From Pyropia yezoensis (taxonomy: Eukaryota > Rhodophyta > Bangiophyceae > Bangiales > Bangiaceae): 64,000 nucleotides of DNA. Positions 31,675 to 41,296 of this stretch are shown here, piece by piece. The DNA lies in the NCBI GenBank assembly GCA_009829735.1, contig CM020619.1, positions 2,610,590-2,674,589 of the forward strand, given 5' to 3'. The translations under genes and the position numbers were made by a program. Under the pieces are notes generated by a model, which was not told the DNA's origin, did no database searches, and saw only the letters and a list, made by a program, of their open reading frames with translations. The stretch's first letter is position 1. Each line of letters opens with the position of its first letter.

Positions 31675-34600
31675 ATGGACCCCCAACTCCTTGCCGAGGA
31701 GCTTGCCACCCGTGGCCGCCGCCCGGCAGGCAGCCGGGGCGCTCCCACCACCGCGGCGGCCCCAGTCGGCGGAGGCAGTGGTGGGGCCGCCGGTGGGGGT
31801 GGCGGCGGCACGCGGCCGTCGCTGGATGGGAGTGCCGGCGGCGGAGGCGGTGGCGGCGGTGGCGGCGGCTTTGGCGGCGGCTTTGGCGGCGGCGGCGGTG
31901 GCGGCAGCGGGCACAGAGGTGCTGCCGGGGCGGGGATTGGCGGCGGCGGCGGCGGCCGCCTGTCTGGCAGCAACAGCGGCGGTTCCGCCAGCGCTGCTGA
32001 CGGCAGCGCCGGCAGCAGCGGTGGGGTGGCGGCGGCGGCGGCGGCGGGAGCGGTGGTGGGCGCCGCCGACGCGCCGTCGACGACGACGGCCAGCAGCGGG
32101 CGGTCGGGCGCACGCCTCCGCCGGCGGCTGCACCTGCCCCCCCATGGGGGATCCCCGCCCACGTCGGCGGCCGCCATGCGCGCGTTTGCCGGGGGAGGGG
32201 AGGACGCCGCGGGGGAGCCGTCGACGCTGACCGCATCGACGATGGCGGCGGGGGCGGCGGCGGCGGCGGCGGCGGCGGCGGTTGGTGGGGGTGGGGGGAG
32301 GTGGCCAGACGGGCCTGACCCGCCACCGTCGGCTGCTGTTGCCGGCGGCGGGCCCGTTGACGCGGGCGGGGGCACGCCCCAGGCCATTTCCCCCAGCGAC
32401 GAGGATAGCGGAGGTGCCGGGGGCGTCGCCGCCGCCGCCGCCGCCGCGGCCGCCGCCGCGACCACCACCGCGGGCCCCTCCCCCACCCCCCGGTCCTCTG
32501 ACGTCCTGCGCCGCCTCAAGCGGCGGGGTGGGGAAAAGCTCCGGTCGAGCGGCGGTCGCTTGGCCGCCGTCGCCGCCGCGCCGCGCCGCCTCAAGTCCCC
32601 AACCATGGGCAGTGGTACGTCGGTCGCGTGGATGGCCGACTTTCCGACATCGGGGGGGGGGGGAGGGGACGAGGCAGGGCCCGCCGACGACGAGCGCCGC
32701 GCGTCGGGGGGGGGCAGCGGGACGCTCCTGTTTCGTGGTCGCCGCCGCGGGGAGGGGGGCGGGGGCGGGGAGGGCACCCCCGGGGATGCGCCTGCCGGCG
32801 CCCCGTTCGAGCGTGACGCACTGCCCGGCGGCAGCGGCACGCCCGCGGCGGGCCGGTTGCCCACGCCCAAAGGCGGCGGCCGCGGCCGCGGCAGCGGCGG
32901 CCGTGGCGCCAACCGCGGCGGCGGCGGGCCGGGCGGCGGCGGCAAAGACCCAGACGCGGGCGGCGACGCGAGCGGCTCGACAGAGGGCCTTCTCAACCAA
33001 CACCCACCCCTGCCCGTTCCCAGCCGGTGGTCCTCGGCCAGCCCCCCTCCCGTAGGCGCCCCCCTCTACCTGTCACCAAAAGCGGGCGTTTCCTCCTCTT
33101 CCCTCGGCGGTGTCAGCAGCAGCGGTGGCGGCGGCGGCGGTGGCGGCGGTGGTGGCACGCCCGTCGTGGCCGCGGGAGGGGAGGATAACCCCCGCCGCAT
33201 GTTTAGCCGCCGCGCAGGCCTCCGCGCGCGGAGGATTCGGCGGCACGAGTCGCTGTCCCGGGTGGAGGACGCGTCTGCCGCGGCGGGGACGGAAGAAGGG
33301 GAGTCCGTTATGCAAGAGGCGGGCGGGGGCGGTAGCGCCCCTCCGCCGCAGGCGCTGCTGGCGCCCGAGGGAGGGCAGGTGTCCTCCCGGTGGGGCGGCC
33401 GTGGGCGGGGCAAGTGGCGGCCGGCCGCGGCCGAAGCGGCGGGGGGAAACGCGGCGGAAGACATCCCACTGGAGGTGGTGGCGCGGGCGGCCCCCTGTGT
33501 CATTGGGGCTGGCGGCCAGGGCAGTGCTGCTGGGACCGGTGGGCCCTCCCCCCGCGCGGCTGCCGTCGACGGCGGCAGCAGCGACCTGTCGGCGGACGGC
33601 GGTGCGCTGCTGGCGCGGCACGCGTCGTTGGAGGACCTACCCGGCCTCTCCCGCGAGGCGACCCGCACCCTCAGCTACGAAGACTTGTCGGCTCGGTCAC
33701 TTCCGCGCGTGTCGCTGACGCCCCGGGCGGCCGCGGTCGCGGGGACAGATAGCCGCGGCGGCGGCAGCGGCGGCGGCGATGGCGGCGCTTTGTCCGCGAC
33801 CGATCCTTCCACGACACCCATGACGCTGGGCACGCTGCCCCCGTCGCGGTCCACCACGCTCATCATGACCCCCGACGAGCTGGCATCCTCCACGCTTAGC
33901 GCCGGCACCCGCACCCTCCGGCGATGGGGGGCGGCGTTTGACAGCCGCGCCGCGCGGGTCAGGGGCGCTGTCAGCGGGGGGGGGGGGGGGGCGGCGCCGG
34001 CCGGTGTGGACGCCTGGCTGGGTTCGGCGTCGCCAACCCTGCCGGGTGAGCTGTGGGCGCCGCCCCTGGCGGGTGGTGGCGGCGGCGGCAGGGGCAGGCC
34101 CGTGACGCCCCCTCCCTCGCCGTCCTTGCCCGCTGGCGACGGCCTCACCGGCGGGGTACCCCCGGTGGTTGGTGACGCGGCTGGCGGCGGCGGCGGGGTG
34201 TTGCCGCCCACCCCCCCCACCAGCGATGAGGACGCAGCCGCCGACGAGGCGCCGACGCTCGCGGCGCTCCGCCACCGGCTGGCCGCCGCGGAAGGCGAGC
34301 TCGCCGCGCTCCTCCACGCGTCCCGCGAGGCTGACGCGCGGCTGGCCGCCACGCTTGCCGCGTCTGCCGCGTCGGTGGCACACCTGGAAGCAGACGCGGC
34401 CGCGTCGGCGGCGCACCTGCAAGAGATGCTCAATGACAACTTTCGGTCGGTGGGGGTGGTGGACGCCAAGCTGGACGCCATCCACGAGGAGGTCCGTGTC
34501 ATGCTCACGGACCGCCGGGACACGCACCTGGCGCGGCTGGGGTGGGTTTTTCTCGACTGCCTCGCGTGGCTGGTGTGGCGGCTGGTGGCGCTCATCTCCC

Positions 34601-34707
34601 TGCCGTATGGGCTGTGGAAGGGGGGGGGGGCGAGAGGGGGGCGGGGGGGGAGAGGCGTCCCCGCGGGGGGGAGGGGGGGCAGCGCCGCCCACCGGCCCCG
34701 TCGGTAA
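31675..34707 (+). CDS. Coiled-coil protein with C-terminal membrane anchor, function unknown
   Basis: Not assigned to a family. From the ATG at 31675 (MDPQLLAEELATRGRR) it has 1010 residues. The first 850 are disordered Gly/Ala/Ser/Pro sequence with scattered basic and acidic patches. Residues of about 855-950 form a helical coiled coil (LAALRHRLAAAEGELAALLH, then an Ala/Asp/Glu heptad-like run and NFRSVGVVDAKLDAIHEEV). A single hydrophobic helix follows at about 948-980 (GWVFLDCLAWLVWRLVALIS), then a short Gly/Arg-rich tail. This is the layout of a tail-anchored tether or scaffold on the ER, outer mitochondrial or plastid membrane. An upstream extension of the same frame to 31084 is possible but looks non-coding. 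Confidence 0.6.
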   Translation: MDPQLLAEELATRGRRPAGSRGAPTTAAAPVGGGSGGAAGGGGGGTRPSLDGSAGGGGGGGGGGGFGGGFGGGGGGGSGHRGAAGAGIGGGGGGRLSGSNSGGSASAADGSAGSSGGVAAAAAAGAVVGAADAPSTTTASSGRSGARLRRRLHLPPHGGSPPTSAAAMRAFAGGGEDAAGEPSTLTASTMAAGAAAAAAAAAVGGGGGRWPDGPDPPPSAAVAGGGPVDAGGGTPQAISPSDEDSGGAGGVAAAAAAAAAAATTTAGPSPTPRSSDVLRRLKRRGGEKLRSSGGRLAAVAAAPRRLKSPTMGSGTSVAWMADFPTSGGGGGDEAGPADDERRASGGGSGTLLFRGRRRGEGGGGGEGTPGDAPAGAPFERDALPGGSGTPAAGRLPTPKGGGRGRGSGGRGANRGGGGPGGGGKDPDAGGDASGSTEGLLNQHPPLPVPSRWSSASPPPVGAPLYLSPKAGVSSSSLGGVSSSGGGGGGGGGGGTPVVAAGGEDNPRRMFSRRAGLRARRIRRHESLSRVEDASAAAGTEEGESVMQEAGGGGSAPPPQALLAPEGGQVSSRWGGRGRGKWRPAAAEAAGGNAAEDIPLEVVARAAPCVIGAGGQGSAAGTGGPSPRAAAVDGGSSDLSADGGALLARHASLEDLPGLSREATRTLSYEDLSARSLPRVSLTPRAAAVAGTDSRGGGSGGGDGGALSATDPSTTPMTLGTLPPSRSTTLIMTPDELASSTLSAGTRTLRRWGAAFDSRAARVRGAVSGGGGGAAPAGVDAWLGSASPTLPGELWAPPLAGGGGGGRGRPVTPPPSPSLPAGDGLTGGVPPVVGDAAGGGGGVLPPTPPTSDEDAAADEAPTLAALRHRLAAAEGELAALLHASREADARLAATLAASAASVAHLEADAAASAAHLQEMLNDNFRSVGVVDAKLDAIHEEVRVMLTDRRDTHLARLGWVFLDCLAWLVWRLVALISLPYGLWKGGGARGGRGGRGVPAGGRGGSAAHRPRR

Positions 34708-35503
34708 GTGGAGGGGGGGGCACCGGCCCGGATAGCTTTTTTTTCTTCACTTCATGCAATGCTTCGCGTCCCGAAGTGGGAAAGCGGGGGCGTCCGCGGA
34801 GGCTGCTGGCGCTGTACAGTATCATACCCATCCAGTTTCCTCTCGTTGACGGCGTCGTAGATGGCGGGTTGAGTGGAGAAGAAACGCAGAGGCATGTAGG
34901 AAGCCGCAGCAGCGGTTTGCATGGGCAACGTCGGCGTCTGCCCGTTGAGCACGCGCTTCGTCGCTCACCTGTTGACCTCTGACCCCATCCCAGACGCTTT
35001 GCAGCCCTCGCCTGTGACAGTTTACAGTCGAGAGATCTGTCACAGGGAAGTATCGAAGATTGGAAACCGACGTTGCCGGAAAGAGTACCGGTGGCAGGAG
35101 AATCTTCTCCCCCTCGCACACCGGATGTGTTTGTGGAGATATTTATCTCCTCGCCACGTGGCATTGTTCCGCGCCGCCACCTCCTTTGGTCGATCGCGTC
35201 CATCCGTCCTCCCCTTCCTGCTCGCGGCTATGCTGTAGGTACTGCGCCTCAAACTCCGCGCGGCAACGACGCCACTGCTGCCAACGACAACACCACCTTG
35301 GAGACGCTCGGCATCGTTCTTCCACTGCCAGGCCCGGTCACCCCTCCTTGTCCCCACACTCCCCACCCCCTCATCGCGCCCCGGCCCCACCACTGGTCGG
35401 GCAGTTGACAAGCGTGTGCCGTCCCCGCTTCCGACTCACCCTCCCCCCCTCCCCTCCTGCCGTCTCACAACTCACTCCCCCGGCCCCTCCCTCGAGGCTC
35501 ACC
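34708..35503. other. Intergenic, 5' flank of the MgtE-like gene
   Basis: Starts with a T-run (about 34738-34745), likely 3' UTR of the upstream gene, followed by moderate-GC sequence and then C-rich sequence before the next ATG. No gene seen. Confidence 0.4.
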
Positions 35504-37453
35504 ATGCCCCCCCCCCCTGGTTTCCTCATCGCCCCCCTCCCCTTGTCCCTTTCCCTCGCAGGAGGTTGCCGTTCCCGTCCCCGCCTCGGACGACCACGGC
35601 CGGGGGGCCCCCGCGCGCCGGCGCCCACCACCCGACGCCTTTGCCGCCAGTGGGTGGTGGCGGCGTCGGCGGCGGCGGTGCCCCCCCCCCCGCCGGCTGC
35701 GGGGGGGGGTGCGGCCGCCCCCCCCCCCCCACCACCGCCGACGCCCACGCCATCGACGGCCGCGCTGCTGGCGGTAGCGTCGGTGCACGGCACCACTCCC
35801 CTGCTGCCGCTGCCACCTCCGTCGCCCCCGCCGCCGCCAGGCGCGTCCGTCCCCTCTCGCCGTACGGCGCTGGTCGTGGCGGCCGACACGCCCGTCCGCA
35901 CGGCGGCCAGTGCGCTGGTGGCATTCGCCCGCCGCGGGGGGCCCTACTTTTTTGACGCCCTCTTTGTTGGGGGGGGCGGACGGGCTGTGGACCCTGCGGC
36001 GCTCCTTGCCGCCGCCGCCGCTGCCGCCGACGATGTCGACGCCGACGTCGACGCCCCCACCTCGATGGACAGTGCGACGGCGGCCGCCGCCCCGGCCGTG
36101 GTGGCGGCGGAAGAAGAAGAAGGGGCGACGGGCGTCGGCCCGGTCGGCGGCGGGGCGGCGGCGGGCGGACAACGCGCCGCGGGTGGGCGGTCACTACGTG
36201 GGGGGTGGCCGCCGCCGTCATCGGCGGGGCCCCCGCCGTCTGCATCGGCGTCTGCAGCAGCGTCTGCAGCGGCGGCGGCTGTGGTGCCTCCCCCTCCCCT
36301 ACGGGTGGGGGCCCTGGCGTCGCCCGTGGGCGGTGGCGATTCCCCCTGCACGTCGTGGACGCCCATCCTTGACGGGGATACCCTCCTGGGCGTCGTCACA
36401 GCCGCCGACTGGCTCGTCGCGGGGGGCGTCCCGGGGTTGGCCGCCACGGGGGGCGCGCCGCCCCCATTGGCGGCCACGCCGCTGCCGCCCGCATCGGTCG
36501 CGGCGGCCGGTGGTGGTGGCGACGGCGGCGGCGGCGGCGCCCTCGGCCCACCTGTCACTGCCGACGTACGGAGAGCACAGCTGCCGCTGGTCGCGGCGGC
36601 GCTGTCGGCAGTGGCCACGGGCGTGGCGGCCCTGGTCGGCCGCCTGCCGGTCGGGGTGGTAACGGCAGGTGGTGGTGGTGGTGGTGGCGTTGGCCGCCGC
36701 CGCGGCGGCAGCGTCGGCGCGGAGGGGGCCGACGTTGCTACCGACGCTGCGACGACTGGCGGGGGGCTCCCCGCCGGCTCCCCCTCCCCCCCCAGCGATG
36801 GCCCTGCAGGCGGCGACACGGGGGGCCCCCCCCTGCACCACCACGCATCCTACTTTGGTCCCTCCCTGGGGAGCGTCATCCGCTCCCGCCTCAGCTGGCT
36901 GCTCACCCTCCTCCTCCTCCAGTCGAGCTCTTCGGCCATCCTCTCTGCCTACACAACCACCCTATCCGCGCACGTGACGCTCACCCTCTTCCTTACCATG
37001 CTTGTTGGCGCCGGCGGCAATGCGGGCAACCAGTCGGCGGCGACAGTCATTGCCGCGGAGGCGGCGGGCACGGTGGGGCCCCGCGACCTCGTCCGCGTCG
37101 CCGCCCGGGAGGCGGTGGTGGGGGCGGTTCTCGGCACAGTTCTGGGCATTGTCGCCGCCGCGCGGGTGGTGGTGAGTGCCGGCGGGGTGATGGGGGGCGC
37201 GGCGGGTGGCATCGGTGCCGGGCCCGTCGGTGGAGGGGGGGGAGCGGCGGCGCTCCTCATGGGCGCCGTCGTTGGTGGCGCGCTCGCGGTCACCGTTGCC
37301 GCCGCCGCGGTGGTGGGGGGGGTGCTGCCGTTGGCGCTCGTCGGCATTGGCGTCGAGCCGTGTGACGTGGCGGGGCCGGCACTCGCGACGGTCACCGACG
37401 TGGGGGGGTGCTGGCTGCTGTGTGAGGTGGCGCGGCGGGTGCTGGGGGGATGA
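35504..37453 (+). CDS. MgtE/SLC41-type Mg2+ transporter
   Basis: A 649-residue protein in one exon from the ATG at 35504 (caccATG). The last 200 residues are an MgtE-type transport domain: SRLSWLLTLLLLQSSSSAIL opening it at about 455, the conserved GAGGNAGNQSAATV at about 502-515, several hydrophobic helices, and GIGVEPCDVAGPALATVTD with the conserved acidic Mg2+-pathway region near 615-635. MgtE proteins are Mg2+-selective channels or transporters. The middle region, interrupted by Ala/Gly/Pro tracts, keeps pieces resembling CBS domains (RRTALVVAADTPVRTAASAL and TPILDGDTLLGVVTAADWLV), which sense Mg2+ or nucleotides in bacterial MgtE. The Arg/Pro/Ser-rich N-terminus could be an organelle targeting sequence, but this is speculative. 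Confidence 0.8.
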   Translation: MPPPPGFLIAPLPLSLSLAGGCRSRPRLGRPRPGGPRAPAPTTRRLCRQWVVAASAAAVPPPPPAAGGGAAAPPPPPPPTPTPSTAALLAVASVHGTTPLLPLPPPSPPPPPGASVPSRRTALVVAADTPVRTAASALVAFARRGGPYFFDALFVGGGGRAVDPAALLAAAAAAADDVDADVDAPTSMDSATAAAAPAVVAAEEEEGATGVGPVGGGAAAGGQRAAGGRSLRGGWPPPSSAGPPPSASASAAASAAAAAVVPPPPLRVGALASPVGGGDSPCTSWTPILDGDTLLGVVTAADWLVAGGVPGLAATGGAPPPLAATPLPPASVAAAGGGGDGGGGGALGPPVTADVRRAQLPLVAAALSAVATGVAALVGRLPVGVVTAGGGGGGGVGRRRGGSVGAEGADVATDAATTGGGLPAGSPSPPSDGPAGGDTGGPPLHHHASYFGPSLGSVIRSRLSWLLTLLLLQSSSSAILSAYTTTLSAHVTLTLFLTMLVGAGGNAGNQSAATVIAAEAAGTVGPRDLVRVAAREAVVGAVLGTVLGIVAAARVVVSAGGVMGGAAGGIGAGPVGGGGGAAALLMGAVVGGALAVTVAAAAVVGGVLPLALVGIGVEPCDVAGPALATVTDVGGCWLLCEVARRVLGG

Positions 37454-39919
37454 TGGCCGGGGGGGAGGAAGACCAGGGGGCGGCGGCGGCATGTGATGCG
37501 GCCGAGACAACCCCGTTTTTCTCTGCTAGGACTATTGTCGCAAACATCAAAGGAAGGCCCACAGGGGTGTGAGCACATGCGAGCAATGGGAACGCTGTGA
37601 GCACTGCGAGCGCCCCTTCTGGACATGACCTGACCCCTGTTTTATAGGGTGCTCGCGGTGCTCATGGGAGCCCGCACGCTGGGAGCACTTGCAAGCACAC
37701 TGCGAGCCCCTTTTGATTTTTTGGAGATTGAGGCAGTTGCAAGAAGTCACATTTTGCGTCGCAAAGTCACATTTGATCTTCACCACCCTACCCCTCCTGT
37801 GAACTCTTGTGGACATCATTGGTCAGGGAAGGGTCTATCCATCCACAAGAGACGGACGCCACACCGTTGTGCACCCCAGACGGTGCGCTGCATGTCCATG
37901 TATGTTTTCTGGAAAAAAATTGAAAAACGGCCACGTGGTGATGTCATCTGTGTATCATTCAAACACGTTTGTTTGTCGCTTCCTCCATGATCACTCCGCC
38001 TCGAGGCGCCCACAGGCAATAGAAACGCCCCAGGTACCTCCTCCTACCCATGCTGTCTCGACTGGTGTAAAAAACGCGGTGAGTTTCTCTAGTGTGCAGC
38101 CCCAGAGAGCGCCCTTTCAAGAACTTGCTACCATGTAACAGCCAATTTTGTCCCCCCCCCCCCACAGCCTGGAGAAAGACGGCGGCCAGACACGGGCATA
38201 TCACATACTATACCTCTGTCTCCCTATGAGCCTCCAAGAACACGAACGCCTCACTGTTGGCATCCCAGCATGGACCAAGGGGCAGGTTGTTGCTCAGGGT
38301 CGGACTGGGTCCCCCAAGCCTGCGGCTACGAAAAAAGAGTGTGCCCACGCACTCTGCAAGAGTCACAGCTGTCCCAGGGCCTTCCATACAGACCCTCCAT
38401 GGATGCTAGCCGCAAAAAACAGGGCACTTAGAATGCCCGGGCTGTTGTGTGGGAAGCATTGTATCCGACAAGGTGTGCATCATGGATCACGTGACGTATG
38501 CAGGTCGTCAGCGTCTCTCTGGGGGATGCTTGTGCTGAAGGTCGACTGGAACGCGTCATTGTGTTGCGCTACGTCATCTCGTCATGCTCACCACGTCTAC
38601 GGTGGTGGGTTGTGAGGTTTGTCATGCCTTTTGTTCAGGTCGATGGCACCTTCTTCCGCTTCTTCGTAAAGCCCGATGGTCTCCGCCCATGTTGACCCTG
38701 ATAAAGCCTTCCAGAGCTCAAAAGCCTTTATGCATGCTTTTCAGACGAAAAAACTGGCCTCTAACTGGTCACAGCGACGCCGGTGCTTCTGTCGGAGGGG
38801 TGCCACAGGAGACCATGTGGCTCCGGATACAATTGCCCCAACGCAAAAGGCCCGGGCATGCTTTGCGACGACACAGAGTGGTGGCGCCGCCGCGCTGTGC
38901 CCACCGCATTCCCTTGCTTCCTTCCTTGTCAACGCCCCCGACGGGTGCGGTGGCCGCCGCGCCCCGCTCTGTGCGGGTCGCACCACGAGCTGCGCAAGGT
39001 GGCTCCCCCCCCCCAAATCTCCCCTGACACTGTCCGACCGTGCAATTCCCCGATCCAGCCCTCCCATGGCGCTCCTCTTCCACTCCCGCCTCCCTCAATA
39101 GCTGCAGGCGAGGCCAAGCCGGCAGCCCCCCGCCCGCGCTCCCCTCAGCCTTCCCCCCAAGCTCGGTGCCGTCGGCGCACTCCGCGACGGCGCCATGAGC
39201 GCGCCGTCGCTACCCGCCGCACGGGGGATGTCATTTGCCTCCTCCCCACCCCTGCCGCCTTCCCAGCAGTCTTCCTATTCTTGCTGATAGATGCCGGTGT
39301 TTTTTGTGTGTGTGTTGGTGGGCGCCTCCGTCCCTGTACTCGCGGTGGCAGGGTGAAGGGTGGCACGGACCCCGCTCCCCATCAGAGCGACCCACGCACA
39401 CCCCGACGCACCCCGCCACCCCGTCCTCGAAACCACATCAGCACGAACACCAACACCACCACCACCACCGCCACCACCCCTCCGCGGCGGGTTCCATCAC
39501 CGCAGCCACCACACACCCATCACCACGCACACCCAGCACACCCCCTGCCCCACACCAGCTGGCGCTGTAGCGGAGACCCGCCGGCCGAGGCCAATCCCAT
39601 CGAGCGGGACGAGCGGGCCCCGTGGGAGGTAGGGCGGCGAGTGCCCACACAAAAGCCCACCCGTTGTGCGCGAACGCCCGCGTGGCCCATGGGCCACCAC
39701 CCCACTGTATGTACGTACATACAACACCGCGACACTGCCACTCTTCCTGCTTGTGCGAACCGTGCGAACCGTGCGCACAGCGCAAGGGGAAGGGGGTGCA
39801 TCCTCGGGGCTGGAGGGACTGCATTGACGGTGAGCTGGTAGGTCTCCTCTCGTGTCCTGTGGTGACGGCGGGGCGAGCCGCGGCCGCCGCCGGCCGGTTG
39901 ACTTGGCTGGAGAAGGGGC

Positions 39920-39970
39920 GTATCACTCTGAATGGGCCCCTCTGGCAGAGGGGCCCATTCAGAGGGATAC
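39920..39970. repeat. Near-perfect 51-bp palindrome
   Basis: Arms of 25 bases (39920-39944 and 39946-39970) around a single central base, with one mismatch. The inner part reads gaatgggcccctctg and its reverse complement. It could extrude as a cruciform or be the core of a foldback element. Confidence 0.85.
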
Positions 39971-41070
39971 ACCCCTCCTCCCTCGAGGGCCTCTGCGTGT
40001 GCGAGGGCATGTCCATCGACACACTCCGCCTCGTACCTGAGGGAGGTGGGGGAGGGGCCAGGCTGGCAGGACGTGTGACTCCCCCACCCCCTCCTTCTCT
40101 TTTCTCTGTTGGCAGTGTCGCGCTGTGGGGTCCCTCGCGGCGTCCACACTTTTTGATGGGTGCCATTCCCCTATGAGTAGCGCGCTTTACAGAGCAGTAC
40201 CGGTGTATCTACTGTGCCTACATACACGGCCATGGATGCGGTGGCTGGGTGTCAGACGCACCGCCCAACCGCATCGCTCGTTTCATGACCGACGCCGGGT
40301 GGGGCTCTCATCGCAGTTCCCTTTTGGGGACAGGTGTTGGCCTTGCCCGATTATTGGGGACACCCGTCGCGAATAGTGTTCATAGCCAAGGAGGGGGCGG
40401 CCATCGCCTGTCAGGAAGGGCGGCCATTCCAGTGACGTCGGGATTTAATCCATGGGATTGTGGGCGCCATGCAACGCACCGCGGAACGGGAGGGGGGCGA
40501 CCCGCCCCACCCCACAACGCGCCGTGCTGGTGGGCGGTTGCCCCTATATACGCCACCATCAAGAGATCGCTTCTCGCCGAAGGTGTGGCCGGGAGAGGCG
40601 GCCGGGACTTGGACGCACCAGCCAGGACTTTGAGAGGTCCTGGTGCTCATGGGGACGACGCCCATTGGCCCGAGCGACCGCCCGGGACGAGAGCAGGTGG
40701 CGGAGATGCAGTAATCACAGGCCGTCTACAGGATACAATGATAGGGATATCTTGCCCTCGAACGGGGGACCCCCACTCAGGCGCAGAAATCGTCGGCCTC
40801 GAGCGGGGACCAGTGCCCCTCCCCGAGGGGCGGGTGCCAACGCAGCCGATGCATGCGTGTGCGCACACCACGCACGTGCGTGGGTGCCCCCCCGCGCGAG
40901 CCGCTGCGCAGGTTCCCTTTCGCGTGGGGGCGGCGGGAGTTTGGCCAGAGGGGGGCGTGGTGTCTCTGACACAGCCGCCGTCCCAGCTGGTGGGCCCGCC
41001 CTGAGAGAGTACTAAACAGGGGCTGGCAGCGCGGCGTAGGTGATACGGACATCCACCGTCCCCCCCCGGC

Positions 41071-41164
41071 AACACCGCATCCGCACCCTTGTCAGTTGGA
41101 CTCGGGAGTTCCATCTCAACACCGCATCCGCACCCTTGTCAGTTGGACTCGGGAGTTCCATCTC
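41071..41164 (+). repeat. Perfect 47-bp tandem duplication
   Basis: Two identical 47-base copies, beginning aacaccgcatccgcaccc at 41071 and 41118. It lies 130 bases before the VTC1-like start codon, probably in its promoter or 5' UTR. Exact identity suggests a very recent duplication. Confidence 0.92.
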
Positions 41165-41296
41165 CCCTCCACCCGACATCTCGGCTAGCGCACTGCTCCA
41201 TCCGTGGCACCCAAGCTCACCTCTTTCCTCCAACCCCTCCACCCCACACCCCCTGAGCCCTATTTGGTACATAACCCCTTTCCTGCTGGCCCCGCC

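Larger units (their letters stand above)
37454..41296. other. Long intergenic region, no supported gene
   Basis: About 3.8 kb. 37560-37720 holds short degenerate repeats of a gtgagcac-tgcgagc type. 37720-38760 is lower in GC with no domain-bearing frame. 39430-39560 is CAC/CCA microsatellite-like. A strong palindrome lies at 39920-39970 and a 47-bp tandem duplication at 41071-41164. Nothing supports a gene. Confidence 0.4.

Noticed and set aside
40741..40800. Possible minus-strand tRNA T-arm (ttcgagg)
   Set aside because: The flanking bases do not pair into a T-stem and no D-arm or acceptor stem was found.
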